Of a stretch of DNA of 14,805 bases, positions 1 through 6,508 are shown one piece after another. The notes under the pieces are model-generated. The model was not told the DNA's origin, searched no databases, and saw nothing but the letters and a program-made list of their open reading frames with translations. The DNA lies in contig CAZYAN010000072.1 in NCBI GenBank assembly GCA_964645585.1, positions 1-14,805 on the forward strand. Reading direction: 5' to 3'. Numbering within the stretch: position 1 is the first letter of the stretch; each line of letters starts with the position of its first letter. The stretch is from DATGSL01 sp964645585 (GTDB taxonomy: Bacteria; Verrucomicrobiota; Verrucomicrobiia; Opitutales; T3Sed10-336). Made by a program: the position numbers and the translations under genes.

Positions 1-30
1 GTTAGGTTTTGGTTATTGCGATCGTGCCAT

Positions 31-36
31 AGGAGG
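31..36 (+). promoter_or_regulatory. Shine-Dalgarno AGGAGG deciding the start of the first DoxX gene
   Basis: A perfect AGGAGG lies here. Three possible start codons follow in frame: GTG 36, GTG 39 and ATG 42. Only ATG 42 leaves a normal spacer (5 bases); GTG 36 overlaps the motif itself. This is the strongest ribosome binding site in the window. Several other genes here, such as guaB and the pseudopilin, have no visible one. Confidence 0.85.
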
Positions 37-41
37 TGGTG

Positions 42-569
42 ATGAAATCAACACTGGACGAGCTGCTCGACTGGATCGAAGATCGAAGGGATTATCTCTT
101 CGAGCTGGTCCGGATTTACCTCGGGATCGCCTTATTTGTGCGAGGGCTGTATTTCTTCACGCCGCCGGGCCGGGAAGTTTTAGTCGGATTTTTGGATACG
201 ATGGGAACCTCCGGGTGGCTCTCATCGGTTCTCTGGGGCCATTACGTAATCATGGCCCATTTGTGCGGGGGACTCTTTCTCGCGGTCGGCCTGTTGACGC
301 GGCTGTCAGCTCTCGTGCAAATCCCGATTTTAATCGGCGCGGTATTTTTCGTTCATGCCCAGCAGGGGCTCTTCAGTCTCGGGCAGTCCCTGGAACTCGC
401 GGCGCTCGTCCTCTTCCTGCTGATCATCGTTTTTATCCGGGGGCCGGGCGTCTGGTCGCTCGACCATCATTTGCTGCACCGGACAATGGGAATACCTGAA
501 CACGGGCATGGACATGAGGATTCCGGTGATCGGCACCATCCGCCCGTTCCCCCGCACCCAGCGAAGTAA
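42..569 (+). CDS. DoxX-family integral membrane protein with His-rich C-terminal tail
   Basis: A 175-residue membrane protein of the DoxX/DoxD-like superfamily. An amphipathic N-terminus (about 1-18) is followed by four hydrophobic segments at about 20-42, 67-88, 90-108 and 116-138. The fold and the topology (loop with a TPPG turn after segment 1) suit DoxX. The exact reaction of most DoxX proteins is unknown; some are tied to quinone or thiol redox chemistry. The last 35 residues, after segment 4, are soluble and carry nine histidines (DHHLLH, EHGHGHED, RHHPP, PHP), a possible metal-binding tail. The start at ATG 42 is set by AGGAGG at 31-36. The gene converges on guaB. Family is fairly sure; role is not. 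Confidence 0.8.
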   Translation: MKSTLDELLDWIEDRRDYLFELVRIYLGIALFVRGLYFFTPPGREVLVGFLDTMGTSGWLSSVLWGHYVIMAHLCGGLFLAVGLLTRLSALVQIPILIGAVFFVHAQQGLFSLGQSLELAALVLFLLIIVFIRGPGVWSLDHHLLHRTMGIPEHGHGHEDSGDRHHPPVPPHPAK

Positions 570-581
570 GCTGGAGCAATA

Positions 582-630
582 AGCCGATCAGGAGATCGGC
601 GTGCCGGGATCGCCAATCTCCTGATTGGCT
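582..630. repeat. REP/BIME-like double hairpin between convergent genes
   Basis: Two arms of 18 bases, each itself a perfect hairpin. The left is GCCGATC-AGGA-GATCGGC (583-600), the right GCCAATC-TCCT-GATTGGC (612-629). The arms are also reverse complements of each other except at two positions. At those positions both strands of each small stem have changed together (G:C in one, A:T in the other), so each small stem stays perfect. The arms are separated by about 11 bases including CCGGG. It lies between the stop of the DoxX gene and the stop of guaB. It has no U-tract on either side, so it is not a canonical intrinsic terminator, though it could stop or stabilise both transcripts. It resembles a bacterial interspersed palindromic (REP) pair. 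Confidence 0.75.
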
Positions 631-657
631 GAACACCCGTAAATGTCCGCGCTCCTT

Positions 658-2235
658 TTAGTTCTCCCGCGTCGACACTTCGATGACATCGTGCGGCGCG
701 GCCTCTTTCAGTCCCGCCGAGCTGACCCGAATAAAGCGGGCCCGGTCGCGAAGACTGGCGAGGTCGGCGGCGCCGAGGTAGCCCATGCCGGATTGAATCC
801 CGCCGACCAGCTCGGCGAGGACGGTGTTGACGGAGCCGGAGACTTCCTTGAGCGCTTCGATCCCTTCGGCGGTCACTTTTCGCGCGGTGTCGAGCTTTTC
901 GTGTCCGTACCGGGAGGCCGAGCCCATCTTCATGGCGGCGAGACTTCCCATGCCGCGGTACTGTTTGTAAAACTTGCCGTCGATCTCGACAATTTCACCG
1001 GGCGCTTCGCGACAGCCGGCGAGGAGGCTGCCGCAGATAACCGCATCGGCAAGCGTCAGCGCCTTGACGATATCGCCGCTCTTCGAGATGCCGCCGTCGG
1101 AGACAATGGCGACTCCCTTGTTCTTGGCGACGCGCGACGCGGCGTAGATAGCGGTCAATTGGGGAATCCCGACCCCGGCGACCAGGCGGGTGGTGCAAAT
1201 CGAGCCCGAGCCTTGGCCGACCTTGATCGCGTTGGCGCCGCAGTCACTGAGAAATTCGACGCCCTCGGCGCTGGTGACATTCCCGGCAATGATGGTGAGA
1301 TCGGGGAAATTTTCGCGGACCATGCGCACCATTTGCCCGACCCCGAGCGTGTGACCATGGGCGGTGGAAATCGCAATCGCATCGACGCCCTCGCTGGCAA
1401 GTGTGCCGACGTGAGAGATAATTCGATCGCGATCAAGCTGGCCGGACGAATCGCGAACCGGCGCGATTGCGGCCCCGACCATAAGCCGGAAAGCCGAATC
1501 GCGGCTCGGCTTCCGAAGCGATTTCGCCTCGGTCATGATTTTTTCGACGTCCGAGAGCGTCAGCATGCCGCGGAGACGATCGTCGTTGTCGACCACGAGC
1601 AGCTTGTGGATCCCGATATGCTCGGTGAAGAAACGGTCGGCGGCCTGGATCGGGTCGGGGCTGATTTCTGTTTCGCGCAGCGTGATCAGCTGATCGCGGG
1701 GGGTCATCGCGCGGCTCACCGGGAGGTCGCGATACCGTTCCTTGACAACCTTGCCGGAGAGAAGCCCGAGAAGCTTTCCTTTTTCATCGACGACGGGGAA
1801 CGTGCGAAACGCGAACGACTTGTCCTCAATCAGATCGAGGACGTCGCCCACATGTTTATCGGGCGCGATGGAAATGGGATCCTGAATCAGGCCCTGAATG
1901 TGGCGTTTGACGCGCGAGACCTCCTTGACCTGGGCCTTCGGCGGCATGTTGTAATGGATTAAGCCCATGCCGCCGTTGAGCGAAAGCGCGATTGCCATCG
2001 GCGCTTCCGTGACCGTATCCATGTCCGACGAGAGGATCGGGATCTGCAGTTTCACGCTTTCGGAGAGGCGCGTGGCGAGATTGGCCTCCTTGGGCAAAAT
2101 CTCCGAATAGCGCGTCGCGAGGGAAACGTCGTCAAAGGTGAGGGCGACGTGAGCGTTATTCTGAAAAAAAGTTTCGGCGTCCTGGAAGAATCTTGCATCG
2201 AGATTTTCCGCGCTTGTCGTGGCCGGGTCCTTCAT
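658..2235 (-). CDS. guaB: Inosine-5'-monophosphate dehydrogenase
   Basis: A 525-residue IMPDH, which oxidises IMP to XMP with NAD+, the committed step of GMP synthesis, in the cytosol. An N-terminal extension of about 30 residues precedes the (beta/alpha)8 barrel. A CBS pair is inserted at about 119-235. Visible key residues are the loop GSICTTR with catalytic Cys347, the IMP phosphate site SDGGI (Asp380) and GSLLAG, YRGMGS (426-431), and the flap dyad Arg442-Tyr443 with Glu457. Two positions are unusual: the Asp usual before (S/T)(S/A)HGH, an NAD-ribose contact, is Ser290, and the usual GPGSICTTR is GSGSICTTR. The flap also lacks the common GRVxYKG stretch. Start ATG 2235 has no clear Shine-Dalgarno. 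A GMP-reductase-like paralogue is the main alternative but fits less well, because the RY dyad is present. Confidence 0.93.
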   Translation of the reverse strand: MKDPATTSAENLDARFFQDAETFFQNNAHVALTFDDVSLATRYSEILPKEANLATRLSESVKLQIPILSSDMDTVTEAPMAIALSLNGGMGLIHYNMPPKAQVKEVSRVKRHIQGLIQDPISIAPDKHVGDVLDLIEDKSFAFRTFPVVDEKGKLLGLLSGKVVKERYRDLPVSRAMTPRDQLITLRETEISPDPIQAADRFFTEHIGIHKLLVVDNDDRLRGMLTLSDVEKIMTEAKSLRKPSRDSAFRLMVGAAIAPVRDSSGQLDRDRIISHVGTLASEGVDAIAISTAHGHTLGVGQMVRMVRENFPDLTIIAGNVTSAEGVEFLSDCGANAIKVGQGSGSICTTRLVAGVGIPQLTAIYAASRVAKNKGVAIVSDGGISKSGDIVKALTLADAVICGSLLAGCREAPGEIVEIDGKFYKQYRGMGSLAAMKMGSASRYGHEKLDTARKVTAEGIEALKEVSGSVNTVLAELVGGIQSGMGYLGAADLASLRDRARFIRVSSAGLKEAAPHDVIEVSTREN

Positions 2236-2307
2236 AGGGAATAGGTGAATGATATTCGGGGGGAATTCAACGATTCATTTTTCCTTTTTCCAAGGCTTCG
2301 CGCTGCC
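2236..2307. promoter_or_regulatory. Divergent intergenic region guaB / menC
   Basis: Seventy-two bases separate the start codons of guaB (-) and the menC-like gene (+), so promoters for both should lie here or just inside the genes. The stretch contains GAATGATATTC (a near palindrome), an EcoRI-like GAATTC and a pyrimidine-rich tract (TTTTTCCTTTTTCC). I see no convincing -35/-10 pair for either direction. An in-frame GTG at 2245 would extend the menC-like protein by 21 residues unlike the family, so I treat that part as noncoding. Confidence 0.4.
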
Positions 2308-3309
2308 ATGAACTTTCGCGTTGATTATCGGGTCTGCCGGAGAAAATTCCGAGAACCGCTTCGAACGGCACACGGCCTTTGGCGGGAACGCTGCGCGGTG
2401 CTCGTGCGGCTGACGGATGCAGAAGGCCGGACCGGTTTTGGCGAGGCGGCGCCGATCCCGCGGCTGGGATCGGAGACTTTTGAGGAGGCGGAGAGGTTTT
2501 TTGCAACGGTGGCCGGAGGGGGGCGGGGCGCTTCTGAGGCGATGGGCGCGATCAGCCGCCTGCCGGCGTGCCGGTTCGCGCTCGATTCGGCGATGATGCA
2601 GCTGCGGGACGATACCGTCTCCGTGCAGATGCGGCGCGTGGAAAGCGCTGCCTTGCTGCCTGCCGGCGAGGCGGCCTTCGATGCTTTGGATTCGGCAATC
2701 GGCTCGGGCTTCCGTTCCTTTAAATGGAAAATCGCGGCTGGTGGAGTGGACCGGAAACGGGAGCGAGCGATTTTTCGCGAGCTGCTCGCCCGGGCGCCGG
2801 AGAATGCGGGCTTCCGCGTCGACGCAAACGGCGGATTGACGCTGGAGGATACGCGCACATGGCTTGATTTGCTGGACGAGGTCGGGGGAGATTTTCTCGA
2901 GCAGCCGCTGCCGCCGGAGCGGTTCGAGGAAATGAAGGAGCTTGCCGGCCGTTATCGGACGCCGATCGCGCTCGATGAGTCGATCGGCACGGCCCGGCAA
3001 TTCGAGGAGGCGCACAAACGCGGCTGGCCAGGACTTTATGTCGTGAAACCGAGTCTCTTCGGAGCGATGCGCGAGGCGAACGCGCTTTTGCCCGCGCTCC
3101 GTCCGCGGATCATCATTTCGTCCGCGTTTGAAACCTCGATCGGCTTTGACGCGGTTCTGCGCTGGGCATCCCGCTGGCAATCCGAATCATTCGCCGCCGG
3201 ACTCGGCACCGGATCCTGGCTTGAAGACGATGGTCTGTTCCTTCATCCGTCCGGTCCGGCTTTTATTCCGGGCCTGGTGAACGCGGAGCGGATTTTCGAT
3301 GCAGTATAA
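2308..3309 (+). CDS. menC: o-Succinylbenzoate synthase (MenC-like, enolase superfamily)
   Basis: A 333-residue enolase-superfamily enzyme. MenC dehydrates SHCHC to o-succinylbenzoate in menaquinone synthesis, in the cytosol. The N-terminal capping domain (1-95) has the usual GFGEAAP turn (43-49). The barrel then shows the full set of catalytic residues: the KxK motif Lys139/Lys141 (FKWK), metal ligands Asp172 (VDANGG), Glu198 (FLEQP) and Asp223 (LDES), and the opposing base Lys247 (VVKPSLFG). The KPSLFG and SSAFETSIG segments and the late GLGTGSWL favour MenC over dipeptide epimerases, though the superfamily is promiscuous and no other men gene is in the window. ATG 2308 matches the family N-terminus; no good Shine-Dalgarno precedes it. 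The neighbouring PagL-like gene begins 18 bases after the stop. Confidence 0.78.
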   Translation: MNFRVDYRVCRRKFREPLRTAHGLWRERCAVLVRLTDAEGRTGFGEAAPIPRLGSETFEEAERFFATVAGGGRGASEAMGAISRLPACRFALDSAMMQLRDDTVSVQMRRVESAALLPAGEAAFDALDSAIGSGFRSFKWKIAAGGVDRKRERAIFRELLARAPENAGFRVDANGGLTLEDTRTWLDLLDEVGGDFLEQPLPPERFEEMKELAGRYRTPIALDESIGTARQFEEAHKRGWPGLYVVKPSLFGAMREANALLPALRPRIIISSAFETSIGFDAVLRWASRWQSESFAAGLGTGSWLEDDGLFLHPSGPAFIPGLVNAERIFDAV

Positions 3310-3326
3310 TCCCGGTCGATGAGAGA

Positions 3327-4115
3327 ATGGATCACGTATTTCGAAGATCGGGCGGTACGAGTTGGGCTTCAGTCCCTTTTTCAGGCACTGAAGTGCCGAT
3401 CCCTGCCTCGATCATCGCGACTGAAAACATCTCCCTGTCGCGGCCCGCGCGAAAACCAATTTCCGCCTTCATCCTGGCTGCCGCGATGTTGTGCGCGGGG
3501 ATTTCGAGCTCGCCTGCTATTATGGCGGCGGAGTCCGTTTCCGTCGATGAAGGCAGCGACGGCCATGATCGATGGAGTTTTCAAGTCGGCACGGCGGCGA
3601 TCATGCACAACGTGATCGACGACTTTGTGGTTGGCCGCTTCAACCGGGCAAGCGGTCCCGCTGGCGGGGAGGTTTATTTATTTCAAACGTCCTGCACGCT
3701 TCGCGATCTTTCGTGGACGGTCCGCGAGCGGACGTTTGAGCCGCAGCTCGAACTCCCTTTCGTATTAGGGATCGTCAACGAAAACGGGCGATCTCCCTTT
3801 TACGATATCAAGATCGGTCTGACGCTGCGCTGGAAAGATTTTCCGTGGAATTCTCATCTTTACACCAATCTCGAATCCGGCGTCGGACTTTCCTATACAG
3901 AGCATGTCTATAGGATCGAGCGAGTGCGCCATCCGGATCGAACCCGTTCCCATCTCAAGTTTTATCTTCCGATTCAGCTTACCTTGGCACACCCGCGGCA
4001 CCGCCAGCATCAGGCCGTTATCTTTCTCCATCACCATTCCGGCGGCCGGATCATTGAACGGGGAGGCACCAACGCAATCGGCATCGGCTACCGCTACGTT
4101 TTCCGCGAACGCTGA
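3327..4115 (+). CDS. PagL-like (lipid A 3-O-deacylase/acyloxyacyl hydrolase-type) outer-membrane beta-barrel
   Basis: A 262-residue exported protein. A basic stretch RPARKP (39-44) and a hydrophobic core (45-58) ending near IMA-A (cleavage about 68) form a signal peptide, preceded by an odd 38-residue N-terminus. The mature part alternates polar and hydrophobic residues like a small outer-membrane barrel and ends in an aromatic strand (GYRYVF). The segment HHHSGG (235-240) followed by GGTNAIGIGYRY recalls the C-terminus of PagL, where a His-x-Ser pair and a Glu remove the 3-O acyl chain of lipid A. Here Glu244 is only six residues after Ser238, closer than in PagL, and the usual Asn after Ser is Gly. 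Activity is therefore uncertain. GTG 3393 is an alternative start, since 3367-3393 is a hairpin. Confidence 0.6.
   Translation: MDHVFRRSGGTSWASVPFSGTEVPIPASIIATENISLSRPARKPISAFILAAAMLCAGISSSPAIMAAESVSVDEGSDGHDRWSFQVGTAAIMHNVIDDFVVGRFNRASGPAGGEVYLFQTSCTLRDLSWTVRERTFEPQLELPFVLGIVNENGRSPFYDIKIGLTLRWKDFPWNSHLYTNLESGVGLSYTEHVYRIERVRHPDRTRSHLKFYLPIQLTLAHPRHRQHQAVIFLHHHSGGRIIERGGTNAIGIGYRYVFRER
3367..3393 (+). repeat. Imperfect inverted repeat near the 5' end of the PagL-like gene
   Basis: CTTCAGTCCCT (3367-3377) and AGGCACTGAAG (3383-3393) pair at 10 of 11 positions around a TTTTC loop. The structure lies within the annotated N-terminal extension and ends at an in-frame GTG (3393). It could be a REP-like palindrome, a leader hairpin if translation starts at GTG 3393, or a chance repeat. 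The residues it would encode do not look like part of a signal peptide. Confidence 0.55.
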
Positions 4116-4186
4116 TCGCGCGTCGAACGGATGGCGGAACCGAATATATCCTTTTGTTTTCGCGGAACTGGCCGGTCGGGACTTTC

Positions 4187-4208
4187 CCCGGGAGAAACAG
4201 CACCCGGG
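4187..4208. terminator. Possible GC hairpin between convergent genes
   Basis: Two copies of the palindrome CCCGGG (4187-4192 and 4203-4208) can pair into a 6-base GC stem around a 10-base loop. It lies between the end of the PagL-like gene (+) and the end of the regulator (-), where transcription from both sides must stop. No T-run follows on either strand, so a terminator function is only a guess. Confidence 0.3.
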
Positions 4209-4217
4209 AGGCAGCCG

Positions 4218-4892
4218 TTAACCGGAACCGTTGTCTGAAGAAGCGGAAACGGACGATCCGTTGGGCAGGTCCATCACGAACTTACATTTTGGGGCGCATG
4301 AGCGGGAGCAGGCTTGCTCGACCGCGATTCCCAGGATTTCACTCAGCATGTCTTCGACCATCTGACAGATTTGTTCGTGATCGGCGGTTACGGCGGACAA
4401 AGGACAGCCGACGCCGCGGATGGTAACGTGTGATCCTTCACGTTCGACCTCTGCGGAACCGCCGAGGCTTTCCAGGGCTGCAACAGCGACATCGACGGGA
4501 TCTTTCGGATCCGTGTCAGCGTTCGGCAAGGCGGATTTCACCAGGCTTTTCCCGGCAGTCGTCAGCAGTTCTTTCAATTCATCGGTTCCGTGACGCTCTT
4601 TAATCGCGAAAAGAAGGGCATTGAGCACGGGTCCGTAGGCCTTAGGGAAAATCTCTTCCGCTTCGGTCGTCAGCTGGTAGGACAAGTGAGGTTTCCGAAA
4701 ACCGCGCCGCTCGCCTTTTTGGCGTACCAGGCCATCGCGCTCCAGGCTCGTCAGATGCGTGCGAACGGCGTTGTCCGTGATGCCGAGCGCCGCAACGAGT
4801 TCCGCGACCGTCCGCGCCCGGTGGCGAAGCAAGAGAATGATCTGACCTCGGGTGCTGTCAAAGAAGCGACGGGCTAATGGATTCGAAGACAT
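4218..4892 (-). CDS. SufR-like winged-helix transcriptional regulator with cysteine cluster (probable Fe-S sensor)
   Basis: A 224-residue DNA-binding protein. A winged helix-turn-helix at about 12-75 (TVAELVAALGITDNAVRTHL, then the wing GFRKPHLSY) resembles the DeoR/ArsR-type domain of SufR. The middle (80-160) is a mixed domain also seen in that group. The C-terminus holds Cys163, Cys176, Cys195, Cys199 and Cys203. The C163-X12-C176 spacing equals that reported for SufR, whose cysteines hold an Fe-S cluster, but the later ligands are spaced X18, X3, X3 rather than as in SufR. I infer a redox or iron-sulfur sensing repressor. No suf gene is in the window. It is divergent from the DoxX-like gene at 4981, its likely target along with itself. 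Confidence 0.8.
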   Translation of the reverse strand: MSSNPLARRFFDSTRGQIILLLRHRARTVAELVAALGITDNAVRTHLTSLERDGLVRQKGERRGFRKPHLSYQLTTEAEEIFPKAYGPVLNALLFAIKERHGTDELKELLTTAGKSLVKSALPNADTDPKDPVDVAVAALESLGGSAEVEREGSHVTIRGVGCPLSAVTADHEQICQMVEDMLSEILGIAVEQACSRSCAPKCKFVMDLPNGSSVSASSDNGSG

Positions 4893-4980
4893 GCCGCAAC
4901 TTGAGACGATTTATCCTGTTTTGCAAATAAACACAGAAACAAATTGACTTAATGGGCAAAGGCGAAGAATTTTTTTGGTT
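4893..4980. promoter_or_regulatory. Shared AT-rich promoter region of regulator and DoxX-like gene
   Basis: Eighty-eight AT-rich bases lie between the two divergent start codons. TGTTT-TGCAAAT-AAACA (4917-4933) is an inverted repeat centred on the palindrome TTTGCAAA and is a candidate operator for the SufR-like protein. TTGACT (4944-4949) is a good -35 for the plus strand. The matching -10 is poor, and it would place the start of transcription at or near ATG 4981. The pattern is consistent with autoregulation plus control of the DoxX-like gene. This is read from sequence only. Confidence 0.45.
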
Positions 4981-5439
4981 ATGAACGCTTTGTCAGAAGG
5001 TTCCTTTTCAAACGTTCCGGTGCGGCAAGCTTACCGGATTTTGCACGCAGGTTTTGTGGTTGCCCCGATTTTGGCGGGTGCCGACAAGTTTTTTAACCTG
5101 CTGGTCGATTGGACCCAGTATCTTCCCGCAATCGCCACGCGCGTTTCGCCGCTCGGTCCAGAGAATCTTATGCTCGTAGTCGGCGTCATTGAGATTATCG
5201 CCGGCATCGGGGTCGCATGGAAACCGAGGGTCTTCGCCTATGTTGTCGCGGCATGGCTGGGCGTGATTTTAGTGAACTTGCTGCTTATCCCCGGGTATTT
5301 CGATGTTGCGCTGCGCGACTTTGGGCTTCTGCTGGCGGCTCTTTCACTTGGCCGTCTGAGTGCAGCGGCAGACGTGAAAGAACCGAACGCGGAAGCCGTT
5401 TCAGCGGAACGGGCCGGGTCTTCGGGCTATACCGGTTAA
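4981..5439 (+). CDS. DoxX-like four-helix membrane protein
   Basis: A 152-residue membrane protein. Hydrophobic segments lie at about 18-38, 59-80, 83-102 and 108-125, with the motif ADKFFNLL-x-DW after the first and PGYFDVALRDFGL before the last; this pattern is shared by a DoxX-related family widespread in bacteria. The first helix contains APILAGADKF. The C-terminal 30 residues are polar. ATG 4981 is the start; an in-frame TTG at 4975 would only add two residues. Regulation by the divergent Fe-S-type regulator suggests a redox or stress role, as for other DoxX proteins, but the reaction is unknown. Its stop codon overlaps that of the convergent PEP-CTERM gene inside the sequence TTAA (5436-5439). 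Confidence 0.75.
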   Translation: MNALSEGSFSNVPVRQAYRILHAGFVVAPILAGADKFFNLLVDWTQYLPAIATRVSPLGPENLMLVVGVIEIIAGIGVAWKPRVFAYVVAAWLGVILVNLLLIPGYFDVALRDFGLLLAALSLGRLSAAADVKEPNAEAVSAERAGSSGYTG

Positions 5440-6494
5440 GAATGCGACCGACCGGCCTTTGCGCGGTGCCGCCGCTTCCAGAACAGCGGGGCTGCCGCGA
5501 TGATCCCCAGGAGAAGGGACCACGCGGCCGGTTCGGGGATCACTTGCAGAATGCTGTCGCCAACTGCTACGTACAGATCGCCGTCGAAGTTTCGGAGGTC
5601 GCCCAATCGCTCCGTGCTCGCCAGCAATTGCGTGTAGTCGCCGCTCCAGTCTCCGCTTTCCGTCACGCTGAAGCGGACGAGATAGGACGGGTTGGCCAAA
5701 TCCGTCAGGGTGACGGCGAGGTTGCCTTCGTCGTCAAAGGTCATTCCCGTCGCGCCGGAAACACTGTTATAGACCGCGCTGTAATCGGCCCAAAGAACGC
5801 CGTCGGTCGGGAGCGGATTCGCGATCGGGTCCGCGATGGCTGCGGCTACCTGTTCCGCCGACCAGCGGTAGATGCTCAGATCGCCGAAACCGGGCGCGTA
5901 ATAAAGGTTTCCGCCGGAATCAAAGGCGAGGGGACCGGACGAACCGAACGTTTCGCCTAAATCCGTCGCGGGATCGGCAGTCAATTCGCCCTCAGCATTC
6001 AGCGAAGTGTGATAGATGTGGTTGGTTCCAAATCCGATCGCACCGGTGATGAAGAGTTCACCGCCATGGGTATAAAGACCAACGTTTGGGGCTGTCGATA
6101 CCACAGTGCTTACCGGATTCGTGCCCGAAAAGGGGCCGTAACGATGGATTTTCGGATTCGTCAGATCTTCGGTGTTGTAATAAATGAAGTCACCGATCGT
6201 GACCACGCTTGAACCCGTCCAATCGGAATTACCCGGAACAAGGGTCGTCTGGGCGGCGCCGTCCCAGCGGTGAAAGCCGCCGAAAGTCCAATTGGAGTCG
6301 GTCTGGTAGTATAAATTGCCATCCGGACCCCGGTCAAAGCTGGTGATGGCGCCGCCATGCTGGTCGCTGTGAACGACGGTACCCAAATAGCCTGGGCTGA
6401 AGGTGACGGCCCCGAATGCCGGCATGCCGGGGAATATGAAGGCGCTGGCGACCAGCGCGGTTCGCTGAATTGTAGTTAGGCGGTTGCGTCTCAT
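5436..6494 (-). CDS. PEP-CTERM exported beta-propeller-like protein
   Basis: A 352-residue secreted protein. A signal peptide (basic MRRNR, hydrophobic 12-22, cleavage near AFGA 26-29) and a C-terminal PEP-CTERM sorting signal are present: Pro320-Glu321-Pro322, a hydrophobic stretch to about 338 and a basic tail (KRRHR). Such proteins are processed by an exosortase and delivered to the surface or matrix. The body shows repeated units of the type FDxxGNLYY (57-63, 191-199, 253-260, 303-309), suggesting a six- or seven-bladed propeller of the NHL/SMP-30 kind. Nothing indicates an enzymatic site. ATG 6494 is chosen because the signal peptide starts there; the reading frame runs open further upstream only as a shadow of the pseudopilin gene. 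It is the third gene of the operon, 14 bases after the pseudopilin stop. Confidence 0.85.
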   Translation of the reverse strand: MRRNRLTTIQRTALVASAFIFPGMPAFGAVTFSPGYLGTVVHSDQHGGAITSFDRGPDGNLYYQTDSNWTFGGFHRWDGAAQTTLVPGNSDWTGSSVVTIGDFIYYNTEDLTNPKIHRYGPFSGTNPVSTVVSTAPNVGLYTHGGELFITGAIGFGTNHIYHTSLNAEGELTADPATDLGETFGSSGPLAFDSGGNLYYAPGFGDLSIYRWSAEQVAAAIADPIANPLPTDGVLWADYSAVYNSVSGATGMTFDDEGNLAVTLTDLANPSYLVRFSVTESGDWSGDYTQLLASTERLGDLRNFDGDLYVAVGDSILQVIPEPAAWSLLLGIIAAAPLFWKRRHRAKAGRSHS

Positions 6495-6508
6495 AATGAA
6501 ATTTTCGG

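Noticed and set aside
460..569. His-rich end of the first DoxX gene as a possible frameshifted tail
   Set aside because: The frame is continuous from a strong ribosome binding site, and the stop is followed by the intergenic palindrome, so there is no sign of a frameshift.
643..1962. Long plus-strand open frame (439 codons) opposite guaB
   Set aside because: It is antisense to a clear IMP dehydrogenase and its translation has no recognisable domain, being rich in Asp, Gly, Arg and Ala as expected from the complement of a GC-rich gene.
2275..3180. Minus-strand open frame (301 codons) opposite the menC-like gene
   Set aside because: The plus strand has every catalytic residue of the enolase superfamily; the antisense translation is basic and featureless.
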